A stretch of 64,000 nt of DNA, taken from contig JBOHRQ010000005.1 of assembly GCA_050732875.1 (NCBI GenBank), positions 13,291 through 77,290 of the forward strand, in the 5' to 3' direction. Every line of letters starts with the position of its first letter. Within the stretch, counting starts at the first letter, position 1. The notes under the pieces are model-generated. The model saw only the letters and a list, made by a program, of their open reading frames with translations. It ran no database searches and was not told where the DNA came from. This DNA is from DASRVA01 sp050732875. GTDB lineage: Bacteria; Gemmatimonadota; Gemmatimonadetes; JACCXV01; JAHWKZ01. The translations under genes and the position numbers were made by a program. Below are positions 45,465-52,539 of the stretch, piece after piece.

Positions 45465-45944
45465 TTACGCTTCTACGGCCACCCTGGACTGTTCTTCTGT
45501 CTGGATTTCTTGTCTCTCCGGTCGGAACACAGGAATGACGATGCCCCCCAGGCCCACCCGCGCCCCAATGGATTGCACACATTCGCGCAGGTACGGCCAA
45601 GCATTATACGGCCCGTTCAATTCAGCGAAGTATTTCAGGGCGTCTTCCGGATAGGTCGCAGCACTCTCCAGCCGGTAGATGAGATCAAAGCCCACTTCGA
45701 GGAGCATGAGATTTTCGCCACCATCCTCGGCATTCACTTCAAAGCGCTGATCCACTCGAACAAAAATATGGTTGGGATGCTCGTCCGGAAGCCGGTACGC
45801 GGCACGGAAGCCAAGGGAAATCCCCATCTCCGCAGGAACGGCAAGGGGATCGAGATTCGTCGTCAGGTCAGCGGACGCCAGGGTCACGGACTCCAATTGA
45901 ACCTGGCGCGCAACAATGCTCGCTCGTTCGATATTCGTAGTCAT
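45465..45944 (-). CDS. SecB-like chaperone of a toxin-antitoxin-chaperone (TAC) operon
   Basis: A 159-residue SecB-fold protein: RQVQLESVTLASADLTTN opens, FRAAYRL and IFVRVDQRFEVNAEDG form central strands, and YFAELNGPYNAWPYLRECVQSIGARVGLGGIVIPVFRP is the SecB-like C-terminal helix signature (FxxLNxxxNAWPYxRE...). It is last of three minus-strand genes after a HigB-like toxin and HigA-like antitoxin with nine bases to the antitoxin stop, which is the TAC order known from Mycobacterium tuberculosis Rv1955-Rv1957. In that system the chaperone protects an aggregation-prone antitoxin. A role in general protein export is less likely given the operon. Confidence 0.85.
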   Translation of the reverse strand: MTTNIERASIVARQVQLESVTLASADLTTNLDPLAVPAEMGISLGFRAAYRLPDEHPNHIFVRVDQRFEVNAEDGGENLMLLEVGFDLIYRLESAATYPEDALKYFAELNGPYNAWPYLRECVQSIGARVGLGGIVIPVFRPERQEIQTEEQSRVAVEA

Positions 45945-45953
45945 AGTGCCCGC

Positions 45954-46340
45954 CTAGGCCACAAGCGTGTAGTTGTCCGGGACAGGGCGCTCCGGATTGT
46001 CTTGGGCCGCGATCTTCTTGGGCTGTGGATAGCGCACCAGTCGAACCGGATGCTCAAAGTACTCTCCGACTTTCAGCGGTTCAAAATCGACCCGAACCCT
46101 GCTATCACAGGAGAACGCAAGATTCGCCAAAGTCCGAAGCGTCATGTTTCGGGACCCCCCCAGGACTTGAGTGATGTGAGAGGGGGTCGTTTCAAGATCG
46201 CGCGCCATATCGGCCTTGCTCTTTCCAGCCGTCTTCATGGCCCGAGCGACGATCTCCGTCGCCCACACAATCAGACGTTCCTGTTCATAAAGCCGTCGAT
46301 TGGTGGGATTCCTGAGGATCTGCTTCATCCGCTCGTTCAT
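45954..46340 (-). CDS. HigA-like Xre-family antitoxin of the TAC operon
   Basis: A 128-residue protein: helices VARAMKTAGKSKADMARDLETTPSHITQVLGGSRNMTLRTLANLAFSCD make an Xre helix-turn-helix that would bind the operon's own promoter. The C-terminal ~45 residues, VRVDFEPLKVGEYFEHPVRLVRYPQPKK...NYTLVA, lie beyond the HTH, where TAC antitoxins carry their chaperone-addiction segment. ATG 46340 overlaps the toxin stop as ATGA (46337-46340). Addiction to SecB is inferred from gene order. Confidence 0.82.
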   Translation of the reverse strand: MNERMKQILRNPTNRRLYEQERLIVWATEIVARAMKTAGKSKADMARDLETTPSHITQVLGGSRNMTLRTLANLAFSCDSRVRVDFEPLKVGEYFEHPVRLVRYPQPKKIAAQDNPERPVPDNYTLVA

Positions 46341-46714
46341 TTGCGCCTCTCCAAAGCCTTAAAGTAGGCGGCCCTTACGTTCTCAGCTTTAGTAATGTCA
46401 GCCTTCTTATGCTTGTGCTTCTTCTTTTTCGTCCCATCGACCAGAATGAATTCTTTCCTCGGAGTAAAGAACCCCAGGATTCTGACCTGATGATGCTTAA
46501 CCTCGAAGATTCCTTCGGAACCCTCGATCTTCTTGAATCGTTCCTTGTTGTGCAGCACGCCTTCATCGCCCAGCTTCTCAAAAGTCGGCTGCAGACTAGC
46601 GCTTTCCGAGTCCGAGAGAGAGCGGATGAAGTCGTCGGCTGGACAGCTGCCATCCTGGTATTCAACGCAGCGTATGGTCAGCTTACGCCCTTCATAGACA
46701 GGTTCCCTAGCCAC
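46337..46714 (-). CDS. HigB/RelE-superfamily toxin of the TAC operon
   Basis: A 125-residue protein of the phage-derived Gp49-like/HigB group: CVEYQDGSCPADDFIRSLSDSESASLQPTFEKLGDEGVLHNKERFKKIEGSEGIFEVKHHQVRILGFFTPRKEFILVDGTKKK. The pattern EGxxGIFEVKxxQxRxLxFF is the RelE-fold core with the basic residues that act on mRNA; the C-terminal HKHKKADITKAENVRAAY tail is typical of HigB-like toxins. GTG 46714 is the start; the intact frame contrasts with the broken transposase beside it. Confidence 0.82.
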   Translation of the reverse strand: MAREPVYEGRKLTIRCVEYQDGSCPADDFIRSLSDSESASLQPTFEKLGDEGVLHNKERFKKIEGSEGIFEVKHHQVRILGFFTPRKEFILVDGTKKKKHKHKKADITKAENVRAAYFKALERRK

Positions 46715-46748
46715 ACGTTCGACAGGTAGCGTCCATCATGGGCCTGGA

Positions 46749-46778
46749 ATATTAACATAAATGTGAAACCCCTGTCAA
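46749..46778 (-). promoter_or_regulatory. TAC operon promoter
   Basis: On the minus strand, -35 TTGACA (46778-46773), an 18-bp spacer and -10 TAATAT (46754-46749), 35 bases upstream of the toxin start. This is a near-consensus sigma-70 promoter, well placed for repression by the HigA-like protein. Confidence 0.65.
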
Positions 46779-46781
46779 GCG

Positions 46782-47045
46782 TCACTTTTTCCAGCGCGTT
46801 TCGGCGGCCAGCTTAGCGATCTCTGAGCGGCGCTTTTTGGTGAGCTTCCGGGCGCGGGCGGGGCCGCCCTTCAACCCACCGCGCCGCCCGAGCATCCGGG
46901 CGGCGGCTCGGCGCTCCTCCTCGGTCGGCTCCTCATCGTCCCGACCATCCGTCGCCTCGTCCACGATCCGGCGGGCGATTACGTTCTCATCCTCGTCGGC
47001 GGGCTTCCGCTTGGCACGCTTTTTGTTGCTTTTCCGGTCAGGCAT
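46782..47045 (-). CDS. Small basic protein of the KGG/H1-like type (element cargo)
   Basis: An 87-residue highly charged protein: KKRAKRKPADEDEN..., an acidic centre EEPTEEERRAAARMLGRRGG, and a C-terminus LKGGPARARKLTKKRRSEIAKLAAETRWKK. The GGxKGGPARAxxLTxxxRxEIAxxAAxxRW pattern recurs in small proteins on phages, plasmids and integrative elements, annotated variously as H1-like or RNA-binding. The function is unknown. Its stop lies just beside the -35 of the TAC promoter. Confidence 0.65.
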   Translation of the reverse strand: MPDRKSNKKRAKRKPADEDENVIARRIVDEATDGRDDEEPTEEERRAAARMLGRRGGLKGGPARARKLTKKRRSEIAKLAAETRWKK

Positions 47046-47097
47046 ATTACTATTCTACTCCATGGGGGGCTGGGCGCGCAAGCGGAGGGACTAAGCG

Positions 47098-47439
47098 GTG
47101 GACTTCGGATACGTCGTCTTCATACTCGCTTGGGTCCTAGCCATCGGCTACTGGGTGACCCTTCGAGTGCTTAAGCCCGAAACAAAGCATCGGCTGTACA
47201 AACGGCTCGTTTCTCTCTATGCAGGCGGATTGGCGCTCCTGTTCCTCGCTTGGGGCGCATCGGGCGGATGGCGCGGCATTGCCGGAATGGCAGTTATAGT
47301 CCTTCCATTTGCGGCCCTGATGACTTATGTGCTCCGACAGGTTCGCATTTGCTCCTCGTGCGGCGGGGTCACTCAGCCAAGAAATTTCTTCAAACCCGCC
47401 GATTATTGTCCGAAATGCGGAGCGCCTCATTCAAACTGA
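47098..47439 (+). CDS. Membrane zinc-ribbon protein (element cargo)
   Basis: A 113-residue protein with an N-terminal helix (YVVFILAWVLAIGYWVTLRVL), two further helices (YAGGLALLFLAWGASGG and GIAGMAVIVLPFAALMTYVL) and a C-terminal ribbon CSSCGG...CPKCGAPHSN with two CxxC pairs. The stop and the last residues fall within the right inverted repeat. GTG 47098 has GGAGGG ten bases upstream. No family is recognised; a role in the element is unknown. Confidence 0.6.
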   Translation: MDFGYVVFILAWVLAIGYWVTLRVLKPETKHRLYKRLVSLYAGGLALLFLAWGASGGWRGIAGMAVIVLPFAALMTYVLRQVRICSSCGGVTQPRNFFKPADYCPKCGAPHSN

Positions 47440-47448
47440 CCCACTACC
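47427..47448. repeat. Right terminal inverted repeat
   Basis: 22 bases, the exact inverse of 44541-44562. It encodes the last codons and stop of the zinc-ribbon gene, and is followed directly by the right GATCCGGA duplication (47449-47456). Confidence 0.9.
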
Positions 47449-47456
47449 GATCCGGA
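47449..47456. repeat. Target-site duplication, right copy
   Basis: GATCCGGA, identical to 44533-44540. Confidence 0.85.
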
Positions 47457-47487
47457 GGCCGGGAACACCAGCGCGCCCTCCAGCGTG

Positions 47488-47493
47488 TATAAT
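47488..47493 (+). promoter_or_regulatory. -10 element before the peptidoglycan-binding-like gene
   Basis: A perfect TATAAT, with no recognisable -35 at 17 bases upstream. Transcription would start near 47500, ahead of the AGGAGG at 47522-47527 that decides the start codon at 47537. The element insertion ends 40 bases upstream, so distal promoter sequence was displaced. Confidence 0.5.
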
Positions 47494-47536
47494 AGAAAGG
47501 ATGTCCCGGAACTTCGGAGTCAGGAGGTCGAGCTCG

Positions 47537-48262
47537 ATGCTTTCTGCTGCAACGCTTTCTGCTGCAACGTCGCCGCCGGTCCGCCTTTTCGCGCTCGCGG
47601 CCGGCCTGCTGCTGGTCGCCGGTCCGGCCCGGGCGCAGGACCGGATCGGACCCGCGTCCTCCATCCGCATTGTCGAGCTGGTCGACGGTGCGGGCACGCG
47701 CCTCGAGCGGACGATCCTCGAGCCCATGCTCCCGGCCGAGGTCCTGCGGCTCCAGGTCGCGCTCGCGCGGGTCGGGTTCGACCCCAGGGTCCGGTCGGGG
47801 GTCGTGGATGCAGAGACGGAGACCGCCCTCCGGCAGTTCCAGCTCGCGCGAGGGCTCGAAGCGTGCGGATGCCCTTCCTACGAGACGGTGCTCGCGCTCG
47901 GCGTGCCGGTGCAGGTCGTGGGACGGGCCGAGATGCGCCGCGCGTCCGGCGTCCGTGCCGCGGACGGCAGCCCGGTGTACGTCCTGGAGCGCGACGGGTT
48001 CGTGCCCGGCTTTTTCCTCCATGACGGCTTCTTCTTCCATAAGCGCAAGCACCGCCCGTTCTTTGGCAGCGGCGTGGTGGTGGGTGGCGAGCCCGCTCTT
48101 GGAGCCGGACAGGTGGGGCGGATGATCCCGCGCTCGTCGGTGGGCGTCAGGGAGATCGTGCGGCCCGCGCCGTCCCGCGGCGGAACGATCCAGCCGGCGG
48201 TCCCAGGGTCAGGCAGCGGCGATGGAGGTTCCCGGCCGCCGCGGCCGCGGCCGCAGCGCTGA
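47537..48262 (+). CDS. Exported peptidoglycan-binding-domain protein
   Basis: About 241 residues: signal peptide (RLFALAAGLLLVAGPARAQ), then a helical repeat EVLRLQVALARVGFDPRVRSGVVDAETETALRQFQLARGLEACGCPSYETVLALG, the PG_binding_1 pattern (three-helix, xxLQxxLxxxGFxPxxxxGxxDxxTxxAxxxFQ). The C-terminal third is Gly/Pro/Arg-rich and low complexity. ATG 47537 has AGGAGG nine bases upstream, better than ATG 47501, which would be leaderless. A 15-base direct repeat CTTTCTGCTGCAACG encodes LSAATLSAAT at the start. Confidence 0.75.
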   Translation: MLSAATLSAATSPPVRLFALAAGLLLVAGPARAQDRIGPASSIRIVELVDGAGTRLERTILEPMLPAEVLRLQVALARVGFDPRVRSGVVDAETETALRQFQLARGLEACGCPSYETVLALGVPVQVVGRAEMRRASGVRAADGSPVYVLERDGFVPGFFLHDGFFFHKRKHRPFFGSGVVVGGEPALGAGQVGRMIPRSSVGVREIVRPAPSRGGTIQPAVPGSGSGDGGSRPPRPRPQR

Positions 48263-48320
48263 ACGGCGCCCGGCGGTTGTCCGGCTCCGGCCGGACACGA
48301 GGATTCCCCCCTGGATAGAC

Positions 48321-48353
48321 GAAGGCCCCCGCCCGACCGGGACGGGGGCCTTC
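48321..48353. terminator. Bidirectional terminator between convergent genes
   Basis: GAAGGCCCCCG and CGGGGGCCTTC make an 11-bp stem between the peptidoglycan-binding-like gene (plus) and barrel C (minus), flanked by short A/T tracts on both sides. Confidence 0.8.
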
Positions 48354-48378
48354 GAAATGGTACCCTGACGGCTCCGGC

Positions 48379-49515
48379 CTATCCGGTCGTGCCGCGCACC
48401 CCCGGCTCGATCTGGTAAGGCTGATACGTGTCGGCCGGCGCGCACAGCGGCAGGTAAGCCTCTGTGTAGGGCTGACGCGCCTCGGCCCGCACGTAGACCG
48501 GCACGCCGTCGTACTCGCCGATCTGGACGAGCTGATCCATCCCGATCGTGGCCGCGGACCCGAACTTCACCCAGTTGCGCCCGTCGACCGAAATCGTCTC
48601 GTTGAAGCGGAACCAGTCGCGCCCGTCCGCGCAGGCCGCCGCCGGCTCCGGCTCCACGACGATCGGGCAGCCTTCGCTGTCGACCTCTTCGCCGAACGGC
48701 GTCTCGGGGCACTGGTCGCGGTCATCCGGGACACCGTCCCCGTCCGAGTCGACCGGGACCGGGCAGCCGAAGCTGTCGACAGGCGTGCCGAGCGGCGTGT
48801 TGGGACACTGATCGCGATCGTCGTAGACGCCGTCCCCGTCGGCGTCGGTCGGGGGTGGTGGCGCCGCCGGTCCGCCGCCGAAGAAGAAGGAGATCCCGCC
48901 CGAGAGCTCCCAGTTGTTCTTCCACTCGGTGGCACCCTCGATCGGCTCTGGGTCGACGACATCGATGTCGTCGCGCCAGATCAGATTGTCGCGAGCGTCG
49001 ATCCGGACGGCCCAGGAGGGATCCTCGGCGTCATTGTGGATCTTGAGCCCGATGCCGACGGGGATAAGCAGATCGGTCTGGCTTTCGTCTTCGTCGTTCA
49101 CGCCGACATCCCCGAGGCGAGTCGTCGCCCCGCCTACGCCGCCGGTTACGAAGAAGTTGGTGATGCCGGCCGAAGGAAACGTGTAGTCAGCGGTTGCACT
49201 CCAGAGGAAAAGACCGATATCGATGTCGTCTTGCTCGGGCTGCGCCTCAGTCGGTGGGACCTGAAACTGATCGGCGAAGATCCAATCGCCGTTGACGCCG
49301 ATCCCCAAGCCGTTCTCCCAGTGTCGGGCGAGGCGGAGGCCGGCGAGCACATCGGTGTCCGTGTTGTCCTCGTCATCATCGTCGTCGATGCCGAGGTCGT
49401 AGGCGAACGCGCCGCCGTGAACGTTGAACTCCCAGTAGTCGTGCTGGGCCTGCGCCGCATGTGGCGCGAGAAGCGCGACCAGGGCGCCCAACATGAGTGC
49501 CCAAGCGTGTCGCAT
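48379..49515 (-). CDS. Outer-membrane barrel protein C with TSP3 repeats and C-terminal domain
   Basis: A 378-residue protein: signal peptide (ALMLGALVALLAPHAAQAQ), barrel region WEFNVHGGAFAYDLGI...YTFPSAGITNFFVTGGVGGATTRLG...NNWELSGGISFFF homologous to barrels A and B, a Pro linker, two calcium-type TSP3 repeats DADGDGVYDDRDQCPNTPLGTPVDSFGCP and DSDGDGVPDDRDQCPETPFGEEVDSEGCP, then a 75-residue domain ACADGRDWFRFNETISVDGRNWVKFG...VQIGEYDGVPVYV. OmpA-type peptidoglycan binding is absent; this last domain takes its place. ATG 49515 has AAGGAG upstream. Confidence 0.82.
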   Translation of the reverse strand: MRHAWALMLGALVALLAPHAAQAQHDYWEFNVHGGAFAYDLGIDDDDDEDNTDTDVLAGLRLARHWENGLGIGVNGDWIFADQFQVPPTEAQPEQDDIDIGLFLWSATADYTFPSAGITNFFVTGGVGGATTRLGDVGVNDEDESQTDLLIPVGIGLKIHNDAEDPSWAVRIDARDNLIWRDDIDVVDPEPIEGATEWKNNWELSGGISFFFGGGPAAPPPPTDADGDGVYDDRDQCPNTPLGTPVDSFGCPVPVDSDGDGVPDDRDQCPETPFGEEVDSEGCPIVVEPEPAAACADGRDWFRFNETISVDGRNWVKFGSAATIGMDQLVQIGEYDGVPVYVRAEARQPYTEAYLPLCAPADTYQPYQIEPGVRGTTG

Positions 49516-49564
49516 CGAAAGACTCCTTTGTGTCGGAAGAAGGGGTCCGCGATGGGGCGAAATC

Positions 49565-49593
49565 AATATAGGAAGTATGATGCTTGCGGGAAA
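49565..49593 (-). promoter_or_regulatory. Candidate promoter of barrel gene C
   Basis: On the minus strand, -35 TTTCCC (weak), 17-bp spacer, -10 TATATT (good), about 50 bases upstream of the start codon. Confidence 0.35.
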
Positions 49594-49637
49594 CCGGGTC
49601 CGTCAGATGGATGACACAGACACGGGTCACGGCCGTC

Positions 49638-50537
49638 TCATGGTGAGTCCAGCGGTGTGATCCGCTCACTCCCGGGCAGCGGCCGCTCGCTCCGCAGGCC
49701 GAGCACTCCCGCCAGAATGAACAGCCCGCCGAGCATCTGGACCGGCCCGATCCGCTCGTCCAGCACCACGGCCGCGGTCAGCACCGTCACCACGGGCTCG
49801 AGTGTGCTGTAGATCGCCGCCTGCCCGGCGTCAACGCGCTTGAGACCGACTACGAAGAGCGTGATCGGAATCGCGGTGCACACGATCGCCAGCAGAGACA
49901 CCAGCGCGAGCCCTCGGGCGCCGCCTCCCAGCTCGACCTCGCCGGCAACGATCGCGACCACGCAAAGAATCGCCGCGCAGGCCGTGGTGATGACGGCCGC
50001 GCTCCCGTGGGCCGGCTCGCGGTCGAGGATCCGCCGGCCGGTCACGATGTACACCGAGAGCGCGGCCATCGAGAGAACCACCAGCAGGATCCCCAGGGAA
50101 TGCCCACCCCGCAGCGCCCCTCCAGCGGTGAGGGCGCACCCCACCGTCGCGAGGCCGGTGGCGACGAGACGACGCGGGCCGAGCCGTTCGCCGAGAAGGG
50201 CCGCGGCGAGCAGCACGACCACCACCGGGTAGGCGTAGAAGACGAGCGTGGCCGTCGAGGCCGCCACCCATTGGAGAGCCAGGGTGAACAGGAGCGCGTC
50301 CATCGAGTAGAGGCCGCCCAGCCAAAGGAGCCGGGGAAGCGACGAGCGCGACGGCAGCGGCCGCCGGCGGAGCCCGAGCAGGAGCCAGACCGCCAGCGAG
50401 GCGATCGCGAACCGCCAGGCGACCAGGGGCAGCGGACGGACCCCGGCCTCCAGCGCGAGCTTGATGAGGACCGAGATGAAGCCGTAGCCGATGGCGGAGG
50501 CCACGATGGCCAGCACGCCGAGCCGATCCGGACGCAT
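49638..50537 (-). CDS. EamA-family (DMT) transporter
   Basis: A 299-residue ten-helix transporter of two EamA repeats: GYGFISVLIKLALEAGVRPLPLVAWRFAIASLAVWLLLG and TLVFYAYPVVVVLLAAALLGERLGPRR in the first, TAIPITLFVVGLKRVDAGQAAIYSTLEPVVTVLTAAVVLDERIG in the second. ATG 50537 opens the first helix. Metabolite exporter of unknown substrate; not closely alike to the one at 36417. Confidence 0.9.
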   Translation of the reverse strand: MRPDRLGVLAIVASAIGYGFISVLIKLALEAGVRPLPLVAWRFAIASLAVWLLLGLRRRPLPSRSSLPRLLWLGGLYSMDALLFTLALQWVAASTATLVFYAYPVVVVLLAAALLGERLGPRRLVATGLATVGCALTAGGALRGGHSLGILLVVLSMAALSVYIVTGRRILDREPAHGSAAVITTACAAILCVVAIVAGEVELGGGARGLALVSLLAIVCTAIPITLFVVGLKRVDAGQAAIYSTLEPVVTVLTAAVVLDERIGPVQMLGGLFILAGVLGLRSERPLPGSERITPLDSP

Positions 50538-50589
50538 GGCACGGCAATCTACGGGCGTGGGTAGTGGACCGCGATTAGGATTGGGGTCG

Positions 50590-51279
50590 ATGGAGATCCA
50601 CCTGGAGCCTTGCGGCCCATGGTCGCTGCAGGACACGGTCAAGCCGTACTTCCGACACTTCCTCGTCTGCACCGGAATGGCCGGCTGGCCGCCCAGGATC
50701 GAGGAGGCGGAGGGACTCCTGGGCCGGATGGCCCGCGATGTCCGCTCGCTCCGTGACGTCCTCGGAACGCCGCCCAAGCTGACCGCCACCGACGAGCCCA
50801 CCGCGGACCACGGTTTCGACCTGCTCGTCTATCCCGACGCGATCCGCTATCACGGTGTGGATGAGAGGATCTGGCCTGCCATCCTGCGCGAGCACGTCGA
50901 GGGCGGGGCGGTCGCCCGAGGGGTCCGGAGCTCGCCGCTCCAGCCGCGGGCGGTGTTCGTGTGCGTTCACGGCGCGCGCGACGAGCGTTGCGGATGCCGC
51001 GGCCCGGCGATCCTCCGCGAGCTGCGCGAGGCCTGCGCCGCCGAGGGCCTGGACGTCGAGGTCCGCGCCACCAGCCATGTCGGCGGCCACAAGTACGCCG
51101 CCAACGTGATCGTCTATCCGGAGGGGATCTGGTACGGAACGGTGCGGCCCGAGGACGTCCCGATGATCGTCCGCGAGCACCTCGTGGAGAACCGCTGGGT
51201 CGCGCCGCTTTTGCGGGGCCGCATGGCCGCGGGACAGCTCCGAGCTCCGGCCGCTCCGGCCGGAGATGGCTCCGCGTGA
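50590..51279 (+). CDS. Sucrase/ferredoxin-like (thioredoxin-fold [2Fe-2S]) protein
   Basis: A 229-residue protein with two halves; the second reads AVFVCVHGARDERCGCRGPAILRELREAC and ATSHVGGHKYAANVIVYPEGIWYGTV, the sucrase/ferredoxin-like signature (C...RCGxxGP...HxGGHxxAxNxxxxP). The Cys pair and His residues are the expected cluster ligands. The first half keeps HFLVCTGMAGWPPRIEE. Its stop overlaps the acyl-CoA dehydrogenase start as GTGA, suggesting it donates or receives electrons with that enzyme; this is inference. Confidence 0.8.
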   Translation: MEIHLEPCGPWSLQDTVKPYFRHFLVCTGMAGWPPRIEEAEGLLGRMARDVRSLRDVLGTPPKLTATDEPTADHGFDLLVYPDAIRYHGVDERIWPAILREHVEGGAVARGVRSSPLQPRAVFVCVHGARDERCGCRGPAILRELREACAAEGLDVEVRATSHVGGHKYAANVIVYPEGIWYGTVRPEDVPMIVREHLVENRWVAPLLRGRMAAGQLRAPAAPAGDGSA

Positions 51280-52421
51280 GCGCACCGCTCACCGTGCTCT
51301 CGGACGAGGAGACCCTCTTCGCCGAGACCGTGCGGCGCTTCGCCGAGGAGCAGATCCGTCCGCTGGTCGCCGCCATGGACGAGGCGGGCAGGCTGGATCC
51401 CGGCATCATGGCGTCGTGCTTCGAGCTCGGGCTCATGGGGGTCGAGATCCCCGAGCAGCACGGGGGAGCGGGAGCGTCCTTCATGGTGGCCTGCCTGGCG
51501 GTGGAGGAGCTTTCGCGCGTCGATCCCTCGGTGGGCGTGTTCGTGGATGTCCAAAACACTCTCTTCAACAACTGCCTGCTGCGATGGGGCACCGACGAGC
51601 AGATCGCCCGCTACGCTCCCCGGATGGCCGCCGACACGGTGGGGGCCTACGCCCTCAGCGAGGCGTCCAGCGGCTCGGACGCCTTCGCCCTCAGGACCCG
51701 CGCTGAGAAGCGGGGCGACCGCTACGTCCTGAACGGCTCCAAGCTGTGGATCACCAACGGCGCCGAGGCCGGGGTCTACGTGCTCTTCGCCACCGTCGAT
51801 CCGGACGCCGGATACAAGGGGATCACCGCTTTCTTCGTCGAGCGCGACTTCCAGGGCTTCGCGGTCGGCAAGAAGGAGGACAAGCTCGGCATCCGGGCGT
51901 CGTCGACCACGGAGCTCCTGCTGGAGGGTTGCGAGGTACCGGAGGAGAACGTCCTCGGCGAGGTCGGCAAGGGGTACCGCGTGGCGATCGAGACCTTGAA
52001 CGAGGGCCGGATCGGGATCGGGGCCCAGATGGTGGGATGCGCGAGCGGGGCGCTCGAGGCGGCGCTCGCGTACAGCCGGGAGCGGGAGGCTTTCGGCCGG
52101 CCGATCTTCGACTTCCAGGGCGTCCAGTTCGAGCTCGCCCGGATGGCCACGGAGCTCGAGGCGGCGCGGCTCATGGTTTACAACGCGGCGCGGCTCAAGG
52201 ACGCCGGGCGGCCGTTTCTCAAGGAAGCGGCGATGGCCAAGCTGTACTCCTCGCAGGTCGCGGAGAGGGTCACCAGCGCGGCCGTGGAGATTTTCGGCGG
52301 CTACGGCTACACCAGGGATTATCCGGTCGAGAAGCTCTATCGCGACGCCAAGATCGGGAAGATCTACGAGGGCACCTCGAACATGCAGCTCGCCACGATC
52401 GCCAAGGCGCTGGCGGGTTGA
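51276..52421 (+). CDS. Acyl-CoA dehydrogenase
   Basis: A 381-residue flavoenzyme of the ACAD family: YALSEASSGSDAFALRTRAEKRGDRYVLNGSKLWITNGAEAGVYVLFA holds the FAD/substrate signature, EAFGRPIFDFQGVQFELARMATELEAARLM the C-terminal helical domain, and YRDAKIGKIYEGTSNMQ the catalytic Glu of the short/branched-chain type. It oxidises acyl-CoA to enoyl-CoA in fatty-acid or branched-chain amino-acid breakdown. GTG 51276 is the start through overlap. Confidence 0.92.
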   Translation: MSAPLTVLSDEETLFAETVRRFAEEQIRPLVAAMDEAGRLDPGIMASCFELGLMGVEIPEQHGGAGASFMVACLAVEELSRVDPSVGVFVDVQNTLFNNCLLRWGTDEQIARYAPRMAADTVGAYALSEASSGSDAFALRTRAEKRGDRYVLNGSKLWITNGAEAGVYVLFATVDPDAGYKGITAFFVERDFQGFAVGKKEDKLGIRASSTTELLLEGCEVPEENVLGEVGKGYRVAIETLNEGRIGIGAQMVGCASGALEAALAYSREREAFGRPIFDFQGVQFELARMATELEAARLMVYNAARLKDAGRPFLKEAAMAKLYSSQVAERVTSAAVEIFGGYGYTRDYPVEKLYRDAKIGKIYEGTSNMQLATIAKALAG

Positions 52422-52441
52422 GCGCGCACCCGGACCGGGGG

Positions 52442-52470
52442 TAGAACTGGCCGCCCGGGATCGGTATACT
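52442..52470 (+). promoter_or_regulatory. Candidate promoter of the TPR gene
   Basis: -35 TAGAAC (weak), a 17-bp spacer, -10 TATACT (52465-52470), 70 bases before the start codon, which has AAAGGAGA just upstream. Confidence 0.4.
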
Positions 52471-52539
52471 GATACCTACCGCAAGGTGATTTCGCTGTTG
52501 CCCGCTTGAACTGCCAGAACTCAAAAGGAGATCGATTCC

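Larger units (their letters stand above)
44541..47448. mobile_element. 2.9-kb IS1-like transposable element carrying a toxin-antitoxin-chaperone operon
   Basis: Bounded by perfect 22-bp inverted repeats (44541-44562 and 47427-47448, outer sequence GGTAGTGGGTCAG) and by an 8-bp target duplication GATCCGGA. Inside are, left to right, a frameshifted transposase (minus), a SecB-like chaperone, a HigA-like antitoxin and a HigB-like toxin (all minus), a small basic protein (minus) and a membrane zinc-ribbon protein (plus). The interior is visibly AT-richer than the flanks. The insertion lies 50 bases before the peptidoglycan-binding-protein transcript start. The transposase is broken, so the copy is immobile unless a relative supplies transposase in trans. 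Confidence 0.85.
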
